A stretch of 64,000 bases of DNA from Terramyces sp. JEL0728 (Eukaryota > Chytridiomycota > Chytridiomycetes > Rhizophydiales > Terramycetaceae). The notes under the pieces are model-generated. The model was not told the origin of the DNA and did not search any database. It worked only from the letters and a program-made list of their open reading frames with translations. Position 1 is the first letter of the stretch. Each line of letters starts with the position of its first letter. Both the position numbers and the translations under genes were made by a program. Of this stretch, positions 43,533 to 57,013 are shown one piece after another. The DNA is taken from the NCBI GenBank assembly GCA_027603945.1, contig JADIIU010000001.1:62001-126000 (forward strand), read 5' to 3'.

Positions 43533-44393
43533 ATGATAATTGATTGCAAACAAGACGATGATAATCGCAATTACCTCCATCTTCCACAAAGAAAAAACGG
43601 ATTCCAACTTCCACTACACATTCAACAAATATTCTCATTCTTTTACATTCTATATTCGCCAGTAATCACGATGCTCTTTAGTTTATACGGACAGCCGATA
43701 CTTATTGCAGCTTATCTCGTTTATTACTTTGTATTATTCTACCTGGGCTATAGATTAATGAAATCTGATCCTGCTGAAGTGGAAGGTGATTCTGGATTGT
43801 ACTGCCATGTGTGTAGGATTAATATCAATGACGATGCCCTGCACTGCAAGTACTGTAACAAGTGTGTCAGGTAATAACTGGTAACAAAGGCGGTTGGATC
43901 ACCATTGTTTCTACATTAATAATTGTATTGGATACTACAATTATCGGCTGTACTGCATTACAATGTCGCTCACATGTATCTACTCTCTATTCGAGTTTGG
44001 TGTGTCAATATACTCTGTGATCAGCTCTGATATAGTCGGGAGAATCTTTTTGGGAATAGAAATCCTATTATCCGGCATTGTTTCTGGGTTCTTGATATAT
44101 CTGCTTGGGCTTCATACCCTGCTTTGTACTTTTGATTAACATAGCTGTGTTAAAAGTTACTACGCTGGAATATTCAAGGATGAAAAAGAAGGAAAGGGTT
44201 GTTCCTGAAAGCGACGAATCTCCCGACATTTCTCAGTTCACTCCCGATACCAGTCAAGTATAACTGGTTGATCCGATACACAGCTCTCCAAATAATAAAT
44301 GTATTTAAATTAAAACCAATCCTTTGCTTTTGGCCCAACAAATTTATCCATGCAATCCTTGTACAATCCCAATTGCTGTGCACATGTAATTAG
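43533..44393 (+). CDS. DHHC-type palmitoyltransferase
   Basis: Protein S-acyltransferase, ~263 aa, four TMs. The cysteine-rich domain shows CHVCRININDDALHC, CKYCNKC and, after a 19-nt intron (43871-43889), RLDHHCFYINNCIGYYNYR containing the catalytic DHHC. A second 19-nt intron (44126-44144) leads to KVTTLEYSR (TTxE motif). The frame then continues to LQIINVFKLKPILCFWP only if a 31-nt segment (44253-44283) is spliced; this junction is the least certain. The 3' end may also be longer. Confidence 0.85.
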
Positions 44394-44475
44394 GGCTTTC
44401 TTTCCTACATCCTTATCCTAGAGTAAGGAATTGTTACCCCGTTTGGTGCGGATTCAGTCTCATAGCAGTCAAAGA

Positions 44476-44766
44476 ATGCTTCTGATACTTTGGCGCATTT
44501 CTTTGTTTTCAGTGGGAAATATGGTGGCAGCGTTTCTTCAGACATGGAGAAAATTTTCAGAGGAAGAACCAGATTATACGCTTGTTCATTACACCGTACA
44601 GATATATCAATTCCACTGGGATTTGGTTCATAATATCACAGAGAAACTCTATGAAATTTCACATTGCGTAATTCTCAAACTCATTCTGCTGATCCTCTAT
44701 CGTATCAACACCTCTATGTCAGGACAATGCAGTGCAAACAGCATTTGCTTTTTTCAGCTTGAATAG
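44476..44766 (+). CDS. Hypothetical protein, 96 aa
   Basis: Frame from the ATG at 44476 with a basic N-terminus, a middle rich in Tyr and His ([20 protein letters not shown]) and a hydrophobic helix ([14 protein letters not shown]). It might be the C-terminal exon of the preceding DHHC gene or a separate small membrane protein. No family recognised. Confidence 0.35.
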   Translation: MLLILWRISLFSVGNMVAAFLQTWRKFSEEEPDYTLVHYTVQIYQFHWDLVHNITEKLYEISHCVILKLILLILYRINTSMSGQCSANSICFFQLE

Positions 44767-44773
44767 TGGAAAA

Positions 44774-44789
44774 TAGCCCTAGCCCTAGA
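44774..44789 (-). promoter_or_regulatory. Double CTAGGG element upstream of RPSA
   Basis: TAGCCCTAGCCCTAGA, read on the other strand as a tandem CTAGGG, lies 97-112 bp before the RPSA ATG and just past the end of the previous frame. The same tandem precedes the C2H2 gene at 15710. It resembles telobox-type ribosomal promoter elements. Confidence 0.4.
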
Positions 44790-44885
44790 CTTTTTTTTTC
44801 TGATTTTTTCTTGGTTCAAGTTTACATTTTTCGTGGAAACGACCATCCTTGTCTACCATCACTAATTGACATTACAGTTTTCGAA

Positions 44886-45680
44886 ATGACCAAATTACCT
44901 GCCTCCCTCGCTGCTACTGAATCCGACATTCAACAATTATTGGCTGCTCAATCTCACTTGGGCACCAAGAACACCGAAATCAAAATGAACCCATACATTT
45001 TCAAAAAGAGAGCTGATGGAATCAACATCATCAACTTGGGAAAAACCTGGGAAAAGATTGTATTGGCTGCTCGTGTTATTGCTTCAATTGAAAACCCAGC
45101 TGATGTTTGTGTATTGTCTGCTAGACCATACGGCCAACGTGCTGTCTTGAAGTTTGCTCAATACACTGGAGCTCAAGCTATTGCTGGACGTTTCACCCCA
45201 GGTACATTCACCAACTACATCACCCGTACTTTCAGAGAACCAAGATTAATCATTGTTACCGATCCACGTACCGATTCACAAGCTATTGCTGAAGCTTCCT
45301 ATGTCAACATCCCAGTTATTGCACTCTGTGATACTGACTCCCCACTCAAGCATGTTGACATTGCTATCCCAATCAACAACAAAGGTAAACACTCTGTTGG
45401 TTTGGCTTGGTACTTGCTCGCAAGAGAAGTTTTACGTCTTCGTGGAACCGTCTCTCGCCAACAACCATGGGACATTATGGTTGATATGTTCTTCTACAGA
45501 GATACTGAAGAAGCTGAAAAGGAACAAGCTCAAGAAGAATTGGTAGGAGAAATCAACAACCAATTCGGTGAAGAACAAGAATATGTTGAAGTCACTGCTG
45601 AACAAACCGATGACTGGGGTGCTGCTGGTGAACAAACTCAGGATTGGGCTGCTGCTCCAGCACAAGCTTCCGGATGGTAA
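44886..45680 (+). CDS. RPS0: 40S ribosomal protein SA (uS2)
   Basis: 264 aa, intronless. Closely conserved: [77 protein letters not shown] and [10 protein letters not shown]. The C-terminal tail ends in acidic WG-type repeats ([14 protein letters not shown]), as in other RPSA proteins. Codon use is strongly biased, as expected for a very highly expressed gene. A double CTAGGG motif lies upstream. Confidence 0.97.
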   Translation: MTKLPASLAATESDIQQLLAAQSHLGTKNTEIKMNPYIFKKRADGINIINLGKTWEKIVLAARVIASIENPADVCVLSARPYGQRAVLKFAQYTGAQAIAGRFTPGTFTNYITRTFREPRLIIVTDPRTDSQAIAEASYVNIPVIALCDTDSPLKHVDIAIPINNKGKHSVGLAWYLLAREVLRLRGTVSRQQPWDIMVDMFFYRDTEEAEKEQAQEELVGEINNQFGEEQEYVEVTAEQTDDWGAAGEQTQDWAAAPAQASGW

Positions 45681-45706
45681 TAAATTACATTTGTCGCCTT
45701 TACATT

Positions 45707-46402
45707 TTATTTTATTAAAGATAACTGAGCCAAATCTCTATCCAGCTTTTCGTTTTCCTGCAATAGTACAGAATATTCATCGACAATCTCGTTAAAATCC
45801 AGCCCTAAATTCTCATAACCCTTTAATTTAAGGTTCAGTCCACTGATTTCACTTTCAATCTTTTCAATATAATAATCAAACAACAGCCCGCATTCCTTCA
45901 ATTCATCAAAATCCACAGACTCTAATATCTCTGTCTCCATAACTTTTTGTTTCAAGTAGATATTCTGGTAAATCAACGAGTAGAATTCAAGTTTAATCTT
46001 GATTTCATCCGACTGTAGCGTTTCGCAAGTCAAAGAATTGATTTTTTCCATTACTTGTTTACCCAATACTACAAAGCTATTATACTGCTCAATTATTTCC
46101 TTTTCTGTTTGCCCATTCTGCTGCTCTAATTCTTTAATCGAGGCTTGTTGGTACTGATATAAATCAGGCAGCTCTGCGATATCCAATGGTTTATCAGGAA
46201 ACGAAAACTCATGTAATTCTTTCAACAAGTGATCTAGCGATTCGGCTGTTTTCTGTTTGTAATTCTCTAGTATTTTACTGGGAATTTCGTATTGCTTGTG
46301 TAATTGCTCTTGTGTATAGTGTTTGTATAGAAGCGACTGGCCTGATAGGAGGTGTTTTATTGCTATCTGTTGTTTTATTTCCTTTAGATTGTCTTTTTGC
46401 AT
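45707..46402 (-). CDS. Coiled-coil protein, HAUS4 (augmin)-like
   Basis: 231 aa, nearly all helical. The C-terminal GYENLGLDFNEIVDEYSVLL resembles the end of HAUS augmin-like complex subunit 4 (YExLGxxFxxLxxEYxxL). Augmin branches spindle microtubules. The N-terminus is uncertain: the frame is open above the ATG used (46402), and a possible short upstream exon (ATG near 46503) does not join with a normal-length intron. The assignment is by one motif plus overall shape. Confidence 0.55.
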   Translation of the reverse strand: MQKDNLKEIKQQIAIKHLLSGQSLLYKHYTQEQLHKQYEIPSKILENYKQKTAESLDHLLKELHEFSFPDKPLDIAELPDLYQYQQASIKELEQQNGQTEKEIIEQYNSFVVLGKQVMEKINSLTCETLQSDEIKIKLEFYSLIYQNIYLKQKVMETEILESVDFDELKECGLLFDYYIEKIESEISGLNLKLKGYENLGLDFNEIVDEYSVLLQENEKLDRDLAQLSLIK

Positions 46403-46757
46403 CTCCAAAAATGTCCGAGGGATATTCTCAGATGCAGTAGATATGGCTCTAATGTAGAACTGTCCTTATGATCTTTAATCTCTGGCTTGTAAATTTTTGC
46501 CATTAGAGATATTAGTGAATATCGAAGCGGTCGGGTAGAACGGCAGACCAAACGAATGGGTAAGCAAGTAACACTCGTATTTGCTTTAGAATTGTTGAAT
46601 GAAATTGCATTCCGGTATTCGCCAACAGTAGACCACAAGTTTCTACGAACCAACTCTACAAGATCTGCTTGCTTAATTAATCCGGAATGGAGGCATTCTC
46701 AGCCTGGGTAATCGGAAATAGATACTTTATAGTGGCAAAATATTTTTTACTTTTCAA

Positions 46758-48126
46758 ATGAGTACAGGAGATCAAGTAAAAAATACTAACCAAAAGGTAA
46801 GCTTCAAAGAAGCAATTGAAAGAGCAAAGGCAATCGCAGCCAAACTCAAGCTAGCAGCAGGAGTAGGAATACACAAAGAAGCTCCATCAGAAAAGGAGAA
46901 AAAAGTGGAAATACCAGATACAAAGGACGTTTCAGCCTACCAAGCACCAACAACTACTATTGAAATAATAATCCCATCTCATATGACTGGTTTATTAATC
47001 GGAACTGGAGGACAAACTTTAAAAACTTTGGAATCCTTGTGTAAAGTTACAATCAAATTGGCAGAAGGAAAAACTGAAAGTGAAAAGAAAGCTATTGTTA
47101 CTGGCGAAGATCCTTGTGTTCAGGATGCCAAAGAACGTATTGAGGATATTGTATTTGGTAAAGGAGCATTACAAATCCTTTATGGTGGCCCAAGTCAGCT
47201 GGGCCATGAAACTGTCTATATCCAAGTGCCGGTACATAGAGGTGATTGGTATTAATATTAGTTGGACTGGTAATTGGCAGATTGGGAGAAACTATAAAAA
47301 TATTACAGGAAAAATCAGGGGCAAAAATAAACGTGGTAAAGGAAGAAAATGATCACTTGGATACTAGAACCGTGGTTGTTTCTGGCCCGCCAAACTGTAT
47401 TGCTACTGCGAGGACTTTAATTGACGAAATTGTCACTGATGGTTCCTTTGCTTCTCAATTTGGACCTGCTGGTACTTCAGAAGTGATTTTTATTCCTAGA
47501 GACAAGGTAGGATCTTTTGCATTTTCTTTATTTTTCAGTACTTATACTTTAGGTTGGATTAATCATCGGTAAAGGAGGAGATACCCTCAAAGTTATCCAA
47601 AACGAATGCAATGTCAGATTAAACATTGACGCTACTGGTGATGTTGGCGGCGAGAGACCAGTAACAATCTCTGGGCTACCTGATTCCATTCAAATGGCCA
47701 AAGAGCAGATCTATGACAGAGTGCAAGGGTTAAGAAGAGGTGGTGCCAAAGAACCTGAGTATGGATTCGCAGATTACGGAGTTGCGTATGATTACTCTCA
47801 ATATGATCCTTCTCAATATCAAGGCGACGCAAAAGGTACTTTTATACTAACAAGATTATCAATACGATCCTGCTGCCTATGCCCAGTACTATGCGCAATA
47901 CTATGCTGCGCAAGGCTACACTGCTGAGCCAGAAACACAAACTCGTGAATGGGATGTAGGAAAAGATGAACAAAATGACCCCCAACCAGAACGTAAAGGA
48001 CGATACAATGAGCACGATGATCGATCAAACTATGAAAAGAAGAGAGACCGGTCACCAAGAAGGGATCAAAGAGATAGGGAACGCGACAGAGATTATGATC
48101 GTGATCGCAGAGATAAACGCCGTTAA
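46758..48126 (+). CDS. Three-KH-domain RNA-binding protein, FUBP/KSRP-like
   Basis: 427 aa. Three KH domains with GxxG loops: MTGLLIGTGGQTLKTLE (~85), VGLVIGRLGETIKILQE (~165), VGLIIGKGGDTLKVIQ (~250). After them comes a Tyr-rich region (YDYSQYDPSQY, AQYYAQYYAAQGY), like the tyrosine motifs of FUBP proteins, and an RD/RS-rich tail. Introns: 47242-47261 (20 nt), 47507-47552 (46 nt, the longest seen) and 47836-47854 (19 nt); the first two fall at the start of a KH domain. Probable role in pre-mRNA processing or transcription. Confidence 0.9.
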
Positions 48127-48209
48127 TAAATTCAATTATACTATTATTTTAGCAATTCTCGTATACAATCTGCCAAGCCCTCGCGATTGTTAATTGTACA
48201 AATAATTAA

Positions 48210-48638
48210 TCAATCTGGGATAATCTTTATTGAGATTTGCAATGCAGGATCCAGCATAACCTGACTAGTCCTGTTCAAACAAACAACCTACTTCAAACCC
48301 AAGTTACCTGTACAAACCACAATATGCTACTCTCTGCCAGCCCAAGCACGTCAAACTGGTTACCAGCCAACAAAAAACATAAACTACTTGCTATCCCACA
48401 AAGAATTTGGAAAAAGAATACACCGGCGTTAAGCGCAGTCTTGTGATTTTTGCTGTACTGGAAATATAAATCGGATTGGAAGAATACGAGCAGCACTAGT
48501 TGGATAATGTAAATGTAGAGGATGGGTGTTGGCGAGTTGTAAATTAGATGGAGGATGATTACACATGTGCATATTATCTATATTAGGGGTGGGTACTGTT
48601 GATAGGATAAAGCTTGTCCAGTTTAGAACGGACACCAT
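48210..48638 (-). CDS. Small four-TM membrane protein, unknown
   Basis: 129 aa, revealed by removing introns at 48578-48596 (19 nt) and 48288-48307 (20 nt). Hydrophobic helices: VLNWTSFILSTIICTCVIIL, ILYIYIIQLVLLVFF, AGVFFFQILCGIASSLCFLL and a weaker one at SSILWFVQ. The layout is MARVEL-like (four TMs, short loops) but I see no diagnostic sequence. Without the introns only broken short frames appear. Confidence 0.6.
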
Positions 48639-48670
48639 TGCAAACGCGTAAAATCAGTCAAAAAAATTTA

Positions 48671-50222
48671 TTATAATTCATCCATATCTGAATCTTCGTC
48701 CATTTCGGTATCGATGATGGCCTTGACAAACTGTCGTTCTTGTTCAAGTAATTCGGCAGCTTTGGCAAGCTCTTTCTTGTGTGCTCCTTGGGGAAATCTC
48801 ATTGCTTGGACTGATTCATTGTGTAAGTTTAGGCAGAAATTGATTCTTTGGTTGAAAGCATTTTGGGGCTCAGTGGTAGAGTAAATATCGATAATTTCCT
48901 AACGTCAAAAATCGGTTACGTTAGATTTCATGGAACCAGTTTCGTGGTCAATGGTCGCATCAATGACACCATCCTTAATCGCTTTTGCTACAATGTATTC
49001 AGCATCTTCCTCACAGTCCAGTTGCAATTTGATGCAAATATCCTTCAAAGAGATTTTAGAGTAGGATAAACTAATTCTTCGAACTCCTGTTTTAATTACA
49101 TTGTGACGAAGTCTACATTAACAACAAATACCTTAGAATCAAGGTCATGTTCTTGTCAGCGTGGAATATATCAGAGTGCTTGGCAAGTGCTTCTTGGAAT
49201 TTCCCTAAATCGCCTTCCCTGACAGCCTGTGTAATTTGTAAATAAGGGATCAATGCCTTTCTTAAATTTTCTTGTCTAAATAGTGATCTTTCTGGAATTT
49301 CACCCATCAATAACTGTACAATAATTGAAAGTTTGTTTGCCTACTATTAGTATTGAATACAGTTTGTTGGAACCCGACTGTTGCCGGTGTTTGGGGAGCT
49401 TTTCTAATTGCTTGGAGCAAGTGACGGTGTGAAGTGGAATAGTCAAGCTGAATTGCTTTGATACGGCCCAAATAGTACATGTATCTTGCAAATTGATTGT
49501 TTCCAACCGTCTCTGGGAACACTGCTTTTGAAACCAGCTTGTCTGCTTGGTCAATCAAGTTGAGAGTCAAGTAAATCTTCAATAGAATATTTAGTAAAGT
49601 AGCCTACGTAAGAAATCAAATACCTGGGTGTCATTGTCCTGACGAAGGGTTGCAGTACGGTGAGATGCAATAATAAATCTGGATTAGAAATATTGTACGA
49701 TTGGATTTGCGATAAATTTCCATTCGAATCATGGAAATGGCTGAAAAAGAAGAACAACTTTGCTTGAATAGGATCCAAGGTACGACGATTAAGCGATTTG
49801 CTTCGTTCAATTAAATCCGTGACAGTAGTGATTCCAACCTGATATTGCTTTTGATCAGACAAGTAAACAACGACAAGATATCCAACAAACAATTCGACTT
49901 CAGGGACTCGTTGTTTTCCAGATGGAAGCGTAAATTCAACGCCAATACTTGAACACAACTGCTTGTTCAACACGGAATCTACATAAACTCGCAAGTACCA
50001 AGAACATAGGTGTCTATTACTATTTTTAATATCTCGGGCGTAAGTAAATGTCTGTAGGAACTCGTCTTTCGTAACGCTCTGGAAGCAAAGCGAGTTTCCA
50101 ACGATGAGACTGATCTTTCCAGCAAAGTGATTGAAAATTCAATGTCTTGTTAATTTTATCTCACCTTTATGGATGGATTCGTTTGGTTTGTCAACCTGCA
50201 TTTCTTGATTTTCGCTGCTCAT
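48671..50222 (-). CDS. RPN3: 26S proteasome lid subunit RPN3 / PSMD3
   Basis: 470 aa PCI-domain subunit of the 19S regulatory particle. Family landmarks: [96 protein letters not shown], and the C-terminal [20 protein letters not shown]. Seven introns: 50146-50164, 49979-49998, 49679-49698, 49604-49623, 49341-49360, 49113-49131, 48899-48919 (19-21 nt). Its partner Sem1 is also in this window. Starts 44 bp from the divergent RagA gene. Confidence 0.96.
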
Positions 50223-50242
50223 TTTTTTGAAGACCAGGGTAG

Positions 50243-51132
<890 letters not shown>

Positions 51133-51212
51133 AATCGTCCATACCTATCTTGAACATACAAGCTGCAAAATCTCACTTTGAAAAAATCGAATTTGAATAA
51201 ATATATATTAGC

Positions 51213-53240
51213 TTATGTACCAGAACTGAAAAACCCAGGAAATTCTTCTCCATTTGCTTCGTCTAGTTCTGCCATCCAAAATTGAGTCCCGCATGTAACT
51301 TTGGGCAACTTGCAATGGCCGTCTTTCTCCACTGAATAATCCATGTCCTGATCGCTAAATAATTTCAATTTCGATGGGACATACTTTGGTCTAACTGTAG
51401 CCGGCTCTACTTCTGCAGCATTGGCAACATCTGGAGATTTATATACTGTTTTCCCAAATTCTGCTACAGCGTCCAGATTAATAGAGTGCCAGTATTTTTG
51501 ATGTCTTTCATATTTTGGTGGATAGTCATCCAGCCAGTCTACAAGTGGTTGCGGCTCCATAAATTCAGGTTTGAAAAGAATATGGCCATAGCCGAATGGA
51601 TTGGGTTCTGGAGGTTCAATAACTCTGTTTTCGTCCCCTGTGCCTTCTCTATGAAATGAAGAATGGCCTTCATGGGTTGGAGAACCAGGATCTCGAAAGT
51701 CAGATCCTAACATGCTGAAGGACTTTCTCCTCTTGGTATTGTTTGGAAAATCAAGTAACGACTCTCTGTCTATATCTATTTTTGACATTCTGTTTGTAGT
51801 ATCTCTGTTATTTTCCACTCTGGACAGTCTTTTGACAGAATACCTCTCACCAACTGATGGTCGCAAACTGGCGACCGTAAATCTATTTGATGAAACACTT
51901 TCTTCTTGATTTAGTTCTTCAGGCTCATCGTCGTCCATCAATATGGCGAGATTGAACGTGGGCAGACTTGGACTGGATAATCGATTCTCTTTGGTAGATG
52001 TACGAATCGAGTGTTTGGGAGATGCCTCCTCAGTCTTTTTGGTAACGTAATGAGACCTTCGAGAGGTAGATAGTAAACTGATGGCTTTGTTTGCTATAGC
52101 CTGTTTATCAGGGGATAACTTGGTTTCATCCATTGCTTGAAGAATCTTTTCTTGTATTTTCTCTTCCCTTTTTATTTCCTCTTCAGTTTCTTCCGGGATT
52201 ATTTCCTTGATTTCTTGGTCCAAATCCAATTCCTGTTCGTGCTCTTTTACTGGAGGCGACAGCGGAATTGTCTCGGCTATATCCCCTGTAATAAGCTTAA
52301 GTTCTGCATGTCCAGAAATGAAATTGGGCTTTACTTTCTCTTCAACGACATTTCCTTTCCAAGCAGGATCATCTGAAGAATAGCCGTGTTTGTATCCTAA
52401 TTGGAAATTATCTGCAATCGCAGAAATAAATCCAAACTGATTAATGTTACCAGAAGTCAGATGCTTTGTTTTTGCCTTGTTTTTCTTGTCTGTTTCAATC
52501 ATACTGTGGAGTTTTGTTAAAACAACTTTGGATCTCACCGTTTGGACGGTTTCTTTGGCTATAATCCGCCGTGCATACGGACTATCTGGTCTTTTGTATT
52601 TCTCCAGGAAAGCCTCTACCTCTTGAGGGGTATATAAGCCAGGAGGGGTATTTTTCAAGGAACTCTCCCTTTCCTGTTGGGCTAGTATTTGTCCGGCATC
52701 TTTTATTTTCTTTTCTGAAGGGGGTTTGACTTTTAATGCCTTTCTACGATTCAGTAATAGTTCGTTATGCAACTTTTCTTGGCGATGCCGGTATTTTGAA
52801 AGCTCTTTGGATTGCCGTCGATATTCAACACTTTTGTATGACCTCTCGATTTGAGGAGTGATTTCTGGCAATATTGGCTTTGACTGTCGGTTTAAATTAT
52901 CTAAAGATTTACTTCCAGCACTCGTCTTATCATTAGTAGGCTTTTTCAGCACGGCGTGTCCAATATCTGCCAACTTTTTCCTTTTGCTATCCAGCGACTC
53001 TTTCCTTGCCTTTTGAATGGCTTTTTCTCCCTGCTCTCTCTTTTCTGACAAAAGGACAGACCTCTCTTGAATTTCTAGTTTTTGAATTGCTACCTTTTCG
53101 TTCAATTCCTTTCGTCTGCTCGCGATATCTTTCTTGTCACATAGTTCAATATAGTCAAATAACATCAAGGCCCGCTTCTCTCTTTTTTCATTCTCCTCCC
53201 TACTCTTTTTAGCTAGTAATTTTGCGATATCTTTATTCAT
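51213..53240 (-). CDS. Large charged, partly coiled-coil protein, unknown
   Basis: 675 aa, intronless. N-terminal ~200 residues are Lys/Glu-rich coiled coil (AKKSREENEKREKRALML, IQKLEIQERSVLLSEKREQG); the middle is acidic and disordered; the C-terminal ~130 residues look folded (PNPFGYGHILFKPEFMEPQP, WLDDYPPKYERHQKYWHSI, KLPKVTCGTQFWMAELDEA). Possibly a cytoskeletal or ciliary protein, by analogy of layout only. Notable as a 2-kb gene without a single intron in an intron-dense region. Confidence 0.75.
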   Translation of the reverse strand: MNKDIAKLLAKKSREENEKREKRALMLFDYIELCDKKDIASRRKELNEKVAIQKLEIQERSVLLSEKREQGEKAIQKARKESLDSKRKKLADIGHAVLKKPTNDKTSAGSKSLDNLNRQSKPILPEITPQIERSYKSVEYRRQSKELSKYRHRQEKLHNELLLNRRKALKVKPPSEKKIKDAGQILAQQERESSLKNTPPGLYTPQEVEAFLEKYKRPDSPYARRIIAKETVQTVRSKVVLTKLHSMIETDKKNKAKTKHLTSGNINQFGFISAIADNFQLGYKHGYSSDDPAWKGNVVEEKVKPNFISGHAELKLITGDIAETIPLSPPVKEHEQELDLDQEIKEIIPEETEEEIKREEKIQEKILQAMDETKLSPDKQAIANKAISLLSTSRRSHYVTKKTEEASPKHSIRTSTKENRLSSPSLPTFNLAILMDDDEPEELNQEESVSSNRFTVASLRPSVGERYSVKRLSRVENNRDTTNRMSKIDIDRESLLDFPNNTKRRKSFSMLGSDFRDPGSPTHEGHSSFHREGTGDENRVIEPPEPNPFGYGHILFKPEFMEPQPLVDWLDDYPPKYERHQKYWHSINLDAVAEFGKTVYKSPDVANAAEVEPATVRPKYVPSKLKLFSDQDMDYSVEKDGHCKLPKVTCGTQFWMAELDEANGEEFPGFFSSGT

Positions 53241-53298
53241 TTTCGCTGAAGAATGACGTTCTTAAAAGGCGATTTTCCTCGTGAAACTCGCTGGTTGA

Positions 53299-54401
<1,103 letters not shown>

Positions 54402-54458
54402 TTAATAAATTCAATCGTTGTTAATCGCCATTTGTAATTTTTTTGTCTTGAAAAAAAC

Positions 54459-56964
54459 ATGAAGAGAATACAGAGAGGGTTCAAGACATCAATATCCGCT
54501 TTAAAATTAAGCAGCCAAGAGAAACCGAGACAATCGCTCAAGGAAAGAATGGCAGCGATGAATCCCCAGGTAAATACTTCTGGAAATACAACATTTACTG
54601 TGCCAAAGTTTTTTGTAAAACCTAAATCAGATATCAAATCGGATGCAGCCAAAAGTGATTCAACGGATGTAAATAAAAAGTCGCATTTTGAACCAATTTC
54701 AATTAAGCAATCACTCGTTGAAAATCAAAACGGCGAAACTTCAAATACCAAGGATCCAGCAGAACGAGGAAAATTTAGATTGCCAAATATAAAGACCAAG
54801 CCATTCAGCAAGTCGGATAAAGGATCAAGACTGAATGCTGTGCCAGATAAAAGACAGGCTAAATTCAAATTAAGCAAAAATAACGAAGCTGCTGAAGTTC
54901 AGGCAGAAAAGAAAGTGCGAGATGATATTCAAGAAGCTAATGGAGCTCAAAATGTACCTGATGACATCCCAATTACAATCGTTGAAACAGTAGATGATGA
55001 CTTGGACACTAAAAAGGTACACAAAAAGGATTTGCAAAGAGACAAGGAAAAGAGAATGAGAGAACTAGAGCGCAAAGCAGCAGCAAAAGCAAAGGCAAAG
55101 ACTGTCAAACAGAAGCCAAAGAATATTAATATTCCAAATTTCATTACTGTTGCAAACTTGGGCAATCTTCTTGGTGTAAATTACAGTAGTTTCTATTAAT
55201 TGTAGTGCATCTTTCAAGGAAAATGAAGGAATTGGGGTTTGATGATTATCCACCAGATTATGTTTTGAATTCTGAATTGATTAGTATGGTTGCTCTCGAA
55301 TATAACTATAATCCAATCATTGTGAAGCAAGAATTGGCTACTGTGGAGCCAAGACCTGAACCCAAAGACTGGTCGATCCATCCTCCACGGCCTCCTGTTA
55401 TTACTATTATGGGACATGTTGATCGTAATTTGCAATTAAATTAGACGGGAAAACCACATTATTGGATTCGTTAAGAAAGACATCTGTTGCGGCCGGCGAA
55501 GCGGGAGGTATCACCCAGCACATTGGTGCCTTTTCTGTGTTATTGCCATCCCAAAAGCGTATTACCTTTTTGGACACTCCGGGACATGCAGCCTTCAGTC
55601 AAATGCGTGCTCGCGGTGCCCAAGTTACGGATATTGTTGTTTTGATTGTCGCTGCAGATGATGGGGTAATGCCACAAACTATTGAAGCGATAGATCATGC
55701 TCAAAAAGCAAACGTGCCGATTATAGTTGCTATCAACAAATGCGATAAACCAGGGGTGAATCCAGTAATTATGCTTGATATTTAGAAAAAAATTAAGGAG
55801 GATTTGCTGCGATACAACATAACAGTCGAAGACTATGGGGGTGATATTCCAGCGGTAGAGATATCTGGAAAAACTGGACTGGGATTAGTCGAACTGGAGG
55901 AGACTATTTTGGCTATTGCTGAAGTAAACGATTATCGGGGAGATCCGAGTGGGCCGGTAGAGGCAATAGTTGTTGAATCTAAAATGACAAAAGGATTTGG
56001 TAACGTTGCAACTGTTATTGTAAAAAGAGGCACTCTAGTCCCGGGTGCAGCTGTAGTTGCTGGTGAATCGCTTTGTAAAGTGAGAAAAATGATTGATGAA
56101 CATGGAAAGACAATTAAAAGCATTGGGCCATCCGGACCTATTGAAGTATTAGGCTGGAAAGATTTGCCTTCTGCTGGTGAATTGGTCTTGCAAGTGGAAT
56201 CGGAATTTATAGGGAAAAAGGTCATTGAGAGTCGAAAGAGGCTAGCAGAGTACAATAGTTCTGTCGAAAGCGTGGAAGCAATGAATGTAAAGGCTATTAG
56301 TAAAGCAGAAGACGCCAAAGTCGTTGAAGCACCTAAAAAGAATGAATATCGGGTAGTTATCAAAGCCGATGTTGATGGCAGTACCGAAGCTATTGCAAAT
56401 GTAATTTCTGGTGTCCCCAATCACGAAATATCTTGCAATATCTTGACATCTAGCGTCGGGGCTTTATCAGAAGCTGATGTCAACTATGCTATTGCTTCTA
56501 AAGCAGATATTATTACATTTAATATTCCAGTTCAAAAGAGCATGCACACCTTGGCGAACCAAAACAAGATTAATATCCACAATCATAACGTGATCTACAC
56601 ACTAATCGATCAAGTCAAGGCTTCTATGTCCGAACTTTTACCGCCAGAAATCATAACAAATGTAACCGGCGAAGCTGGCATTGCCCAAATTTTCAGCATT
56701 ACTGTCAAAGGAAAGCAAGAACCAATTGCAGGCTGTAAAGTGTTTAACGGCAAAATCACTAAAAACAGCTTATTGCGTGTAGTGAGAGACGGTACAGTTA
56801 TTCATGAAGGCAAAGTCAAGACATTCAAGCATCATAAAAAGGATATCCTGGAAGCTGCGAAAGGACTGGAATGCGGCATTGCAGTAGAGGGCTTTGGGGA
56901 AATCCAAGAAGGTGATATGCTGCAGTCTGTTAGCATTGTGCACAAGAAACGAACGATAGAATAA
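54459..56964 (+). CDS. IFM1: Mitochondrial translation initiation factor IF-2
   Basis: 814 aa. Basic, disordered N-terminus (~240 residues, starting [19 protein letters not shown], presequence-like), then the IF2-N-like [18 protein letters not shown]-domain motifs [18 protein letters not shown] (the last part restored by splicing), DTPGHAAF and NKCD, followed by domains II-IV ending [15 protein letters not shown]. Introns 55186-55205, 55425-55444, 55765-55785 (20-21 nt); the second interrupts the P-loop (D/HGKTT). Confidence 0.96.
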
Positions 56965-57013
56965 TAAACTAATTTTAATTGCGCATGTCGATTTTGCTTT
57001 TTGCTTTTTACCA

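Noticed and set aside
55932..56420. Long minus-strand open frame opposite mitochondrial IF2
   Set aside because: Antisense shadow of conserved IF2 domains; Ser/Thr/Pro-rich composition without motifs.
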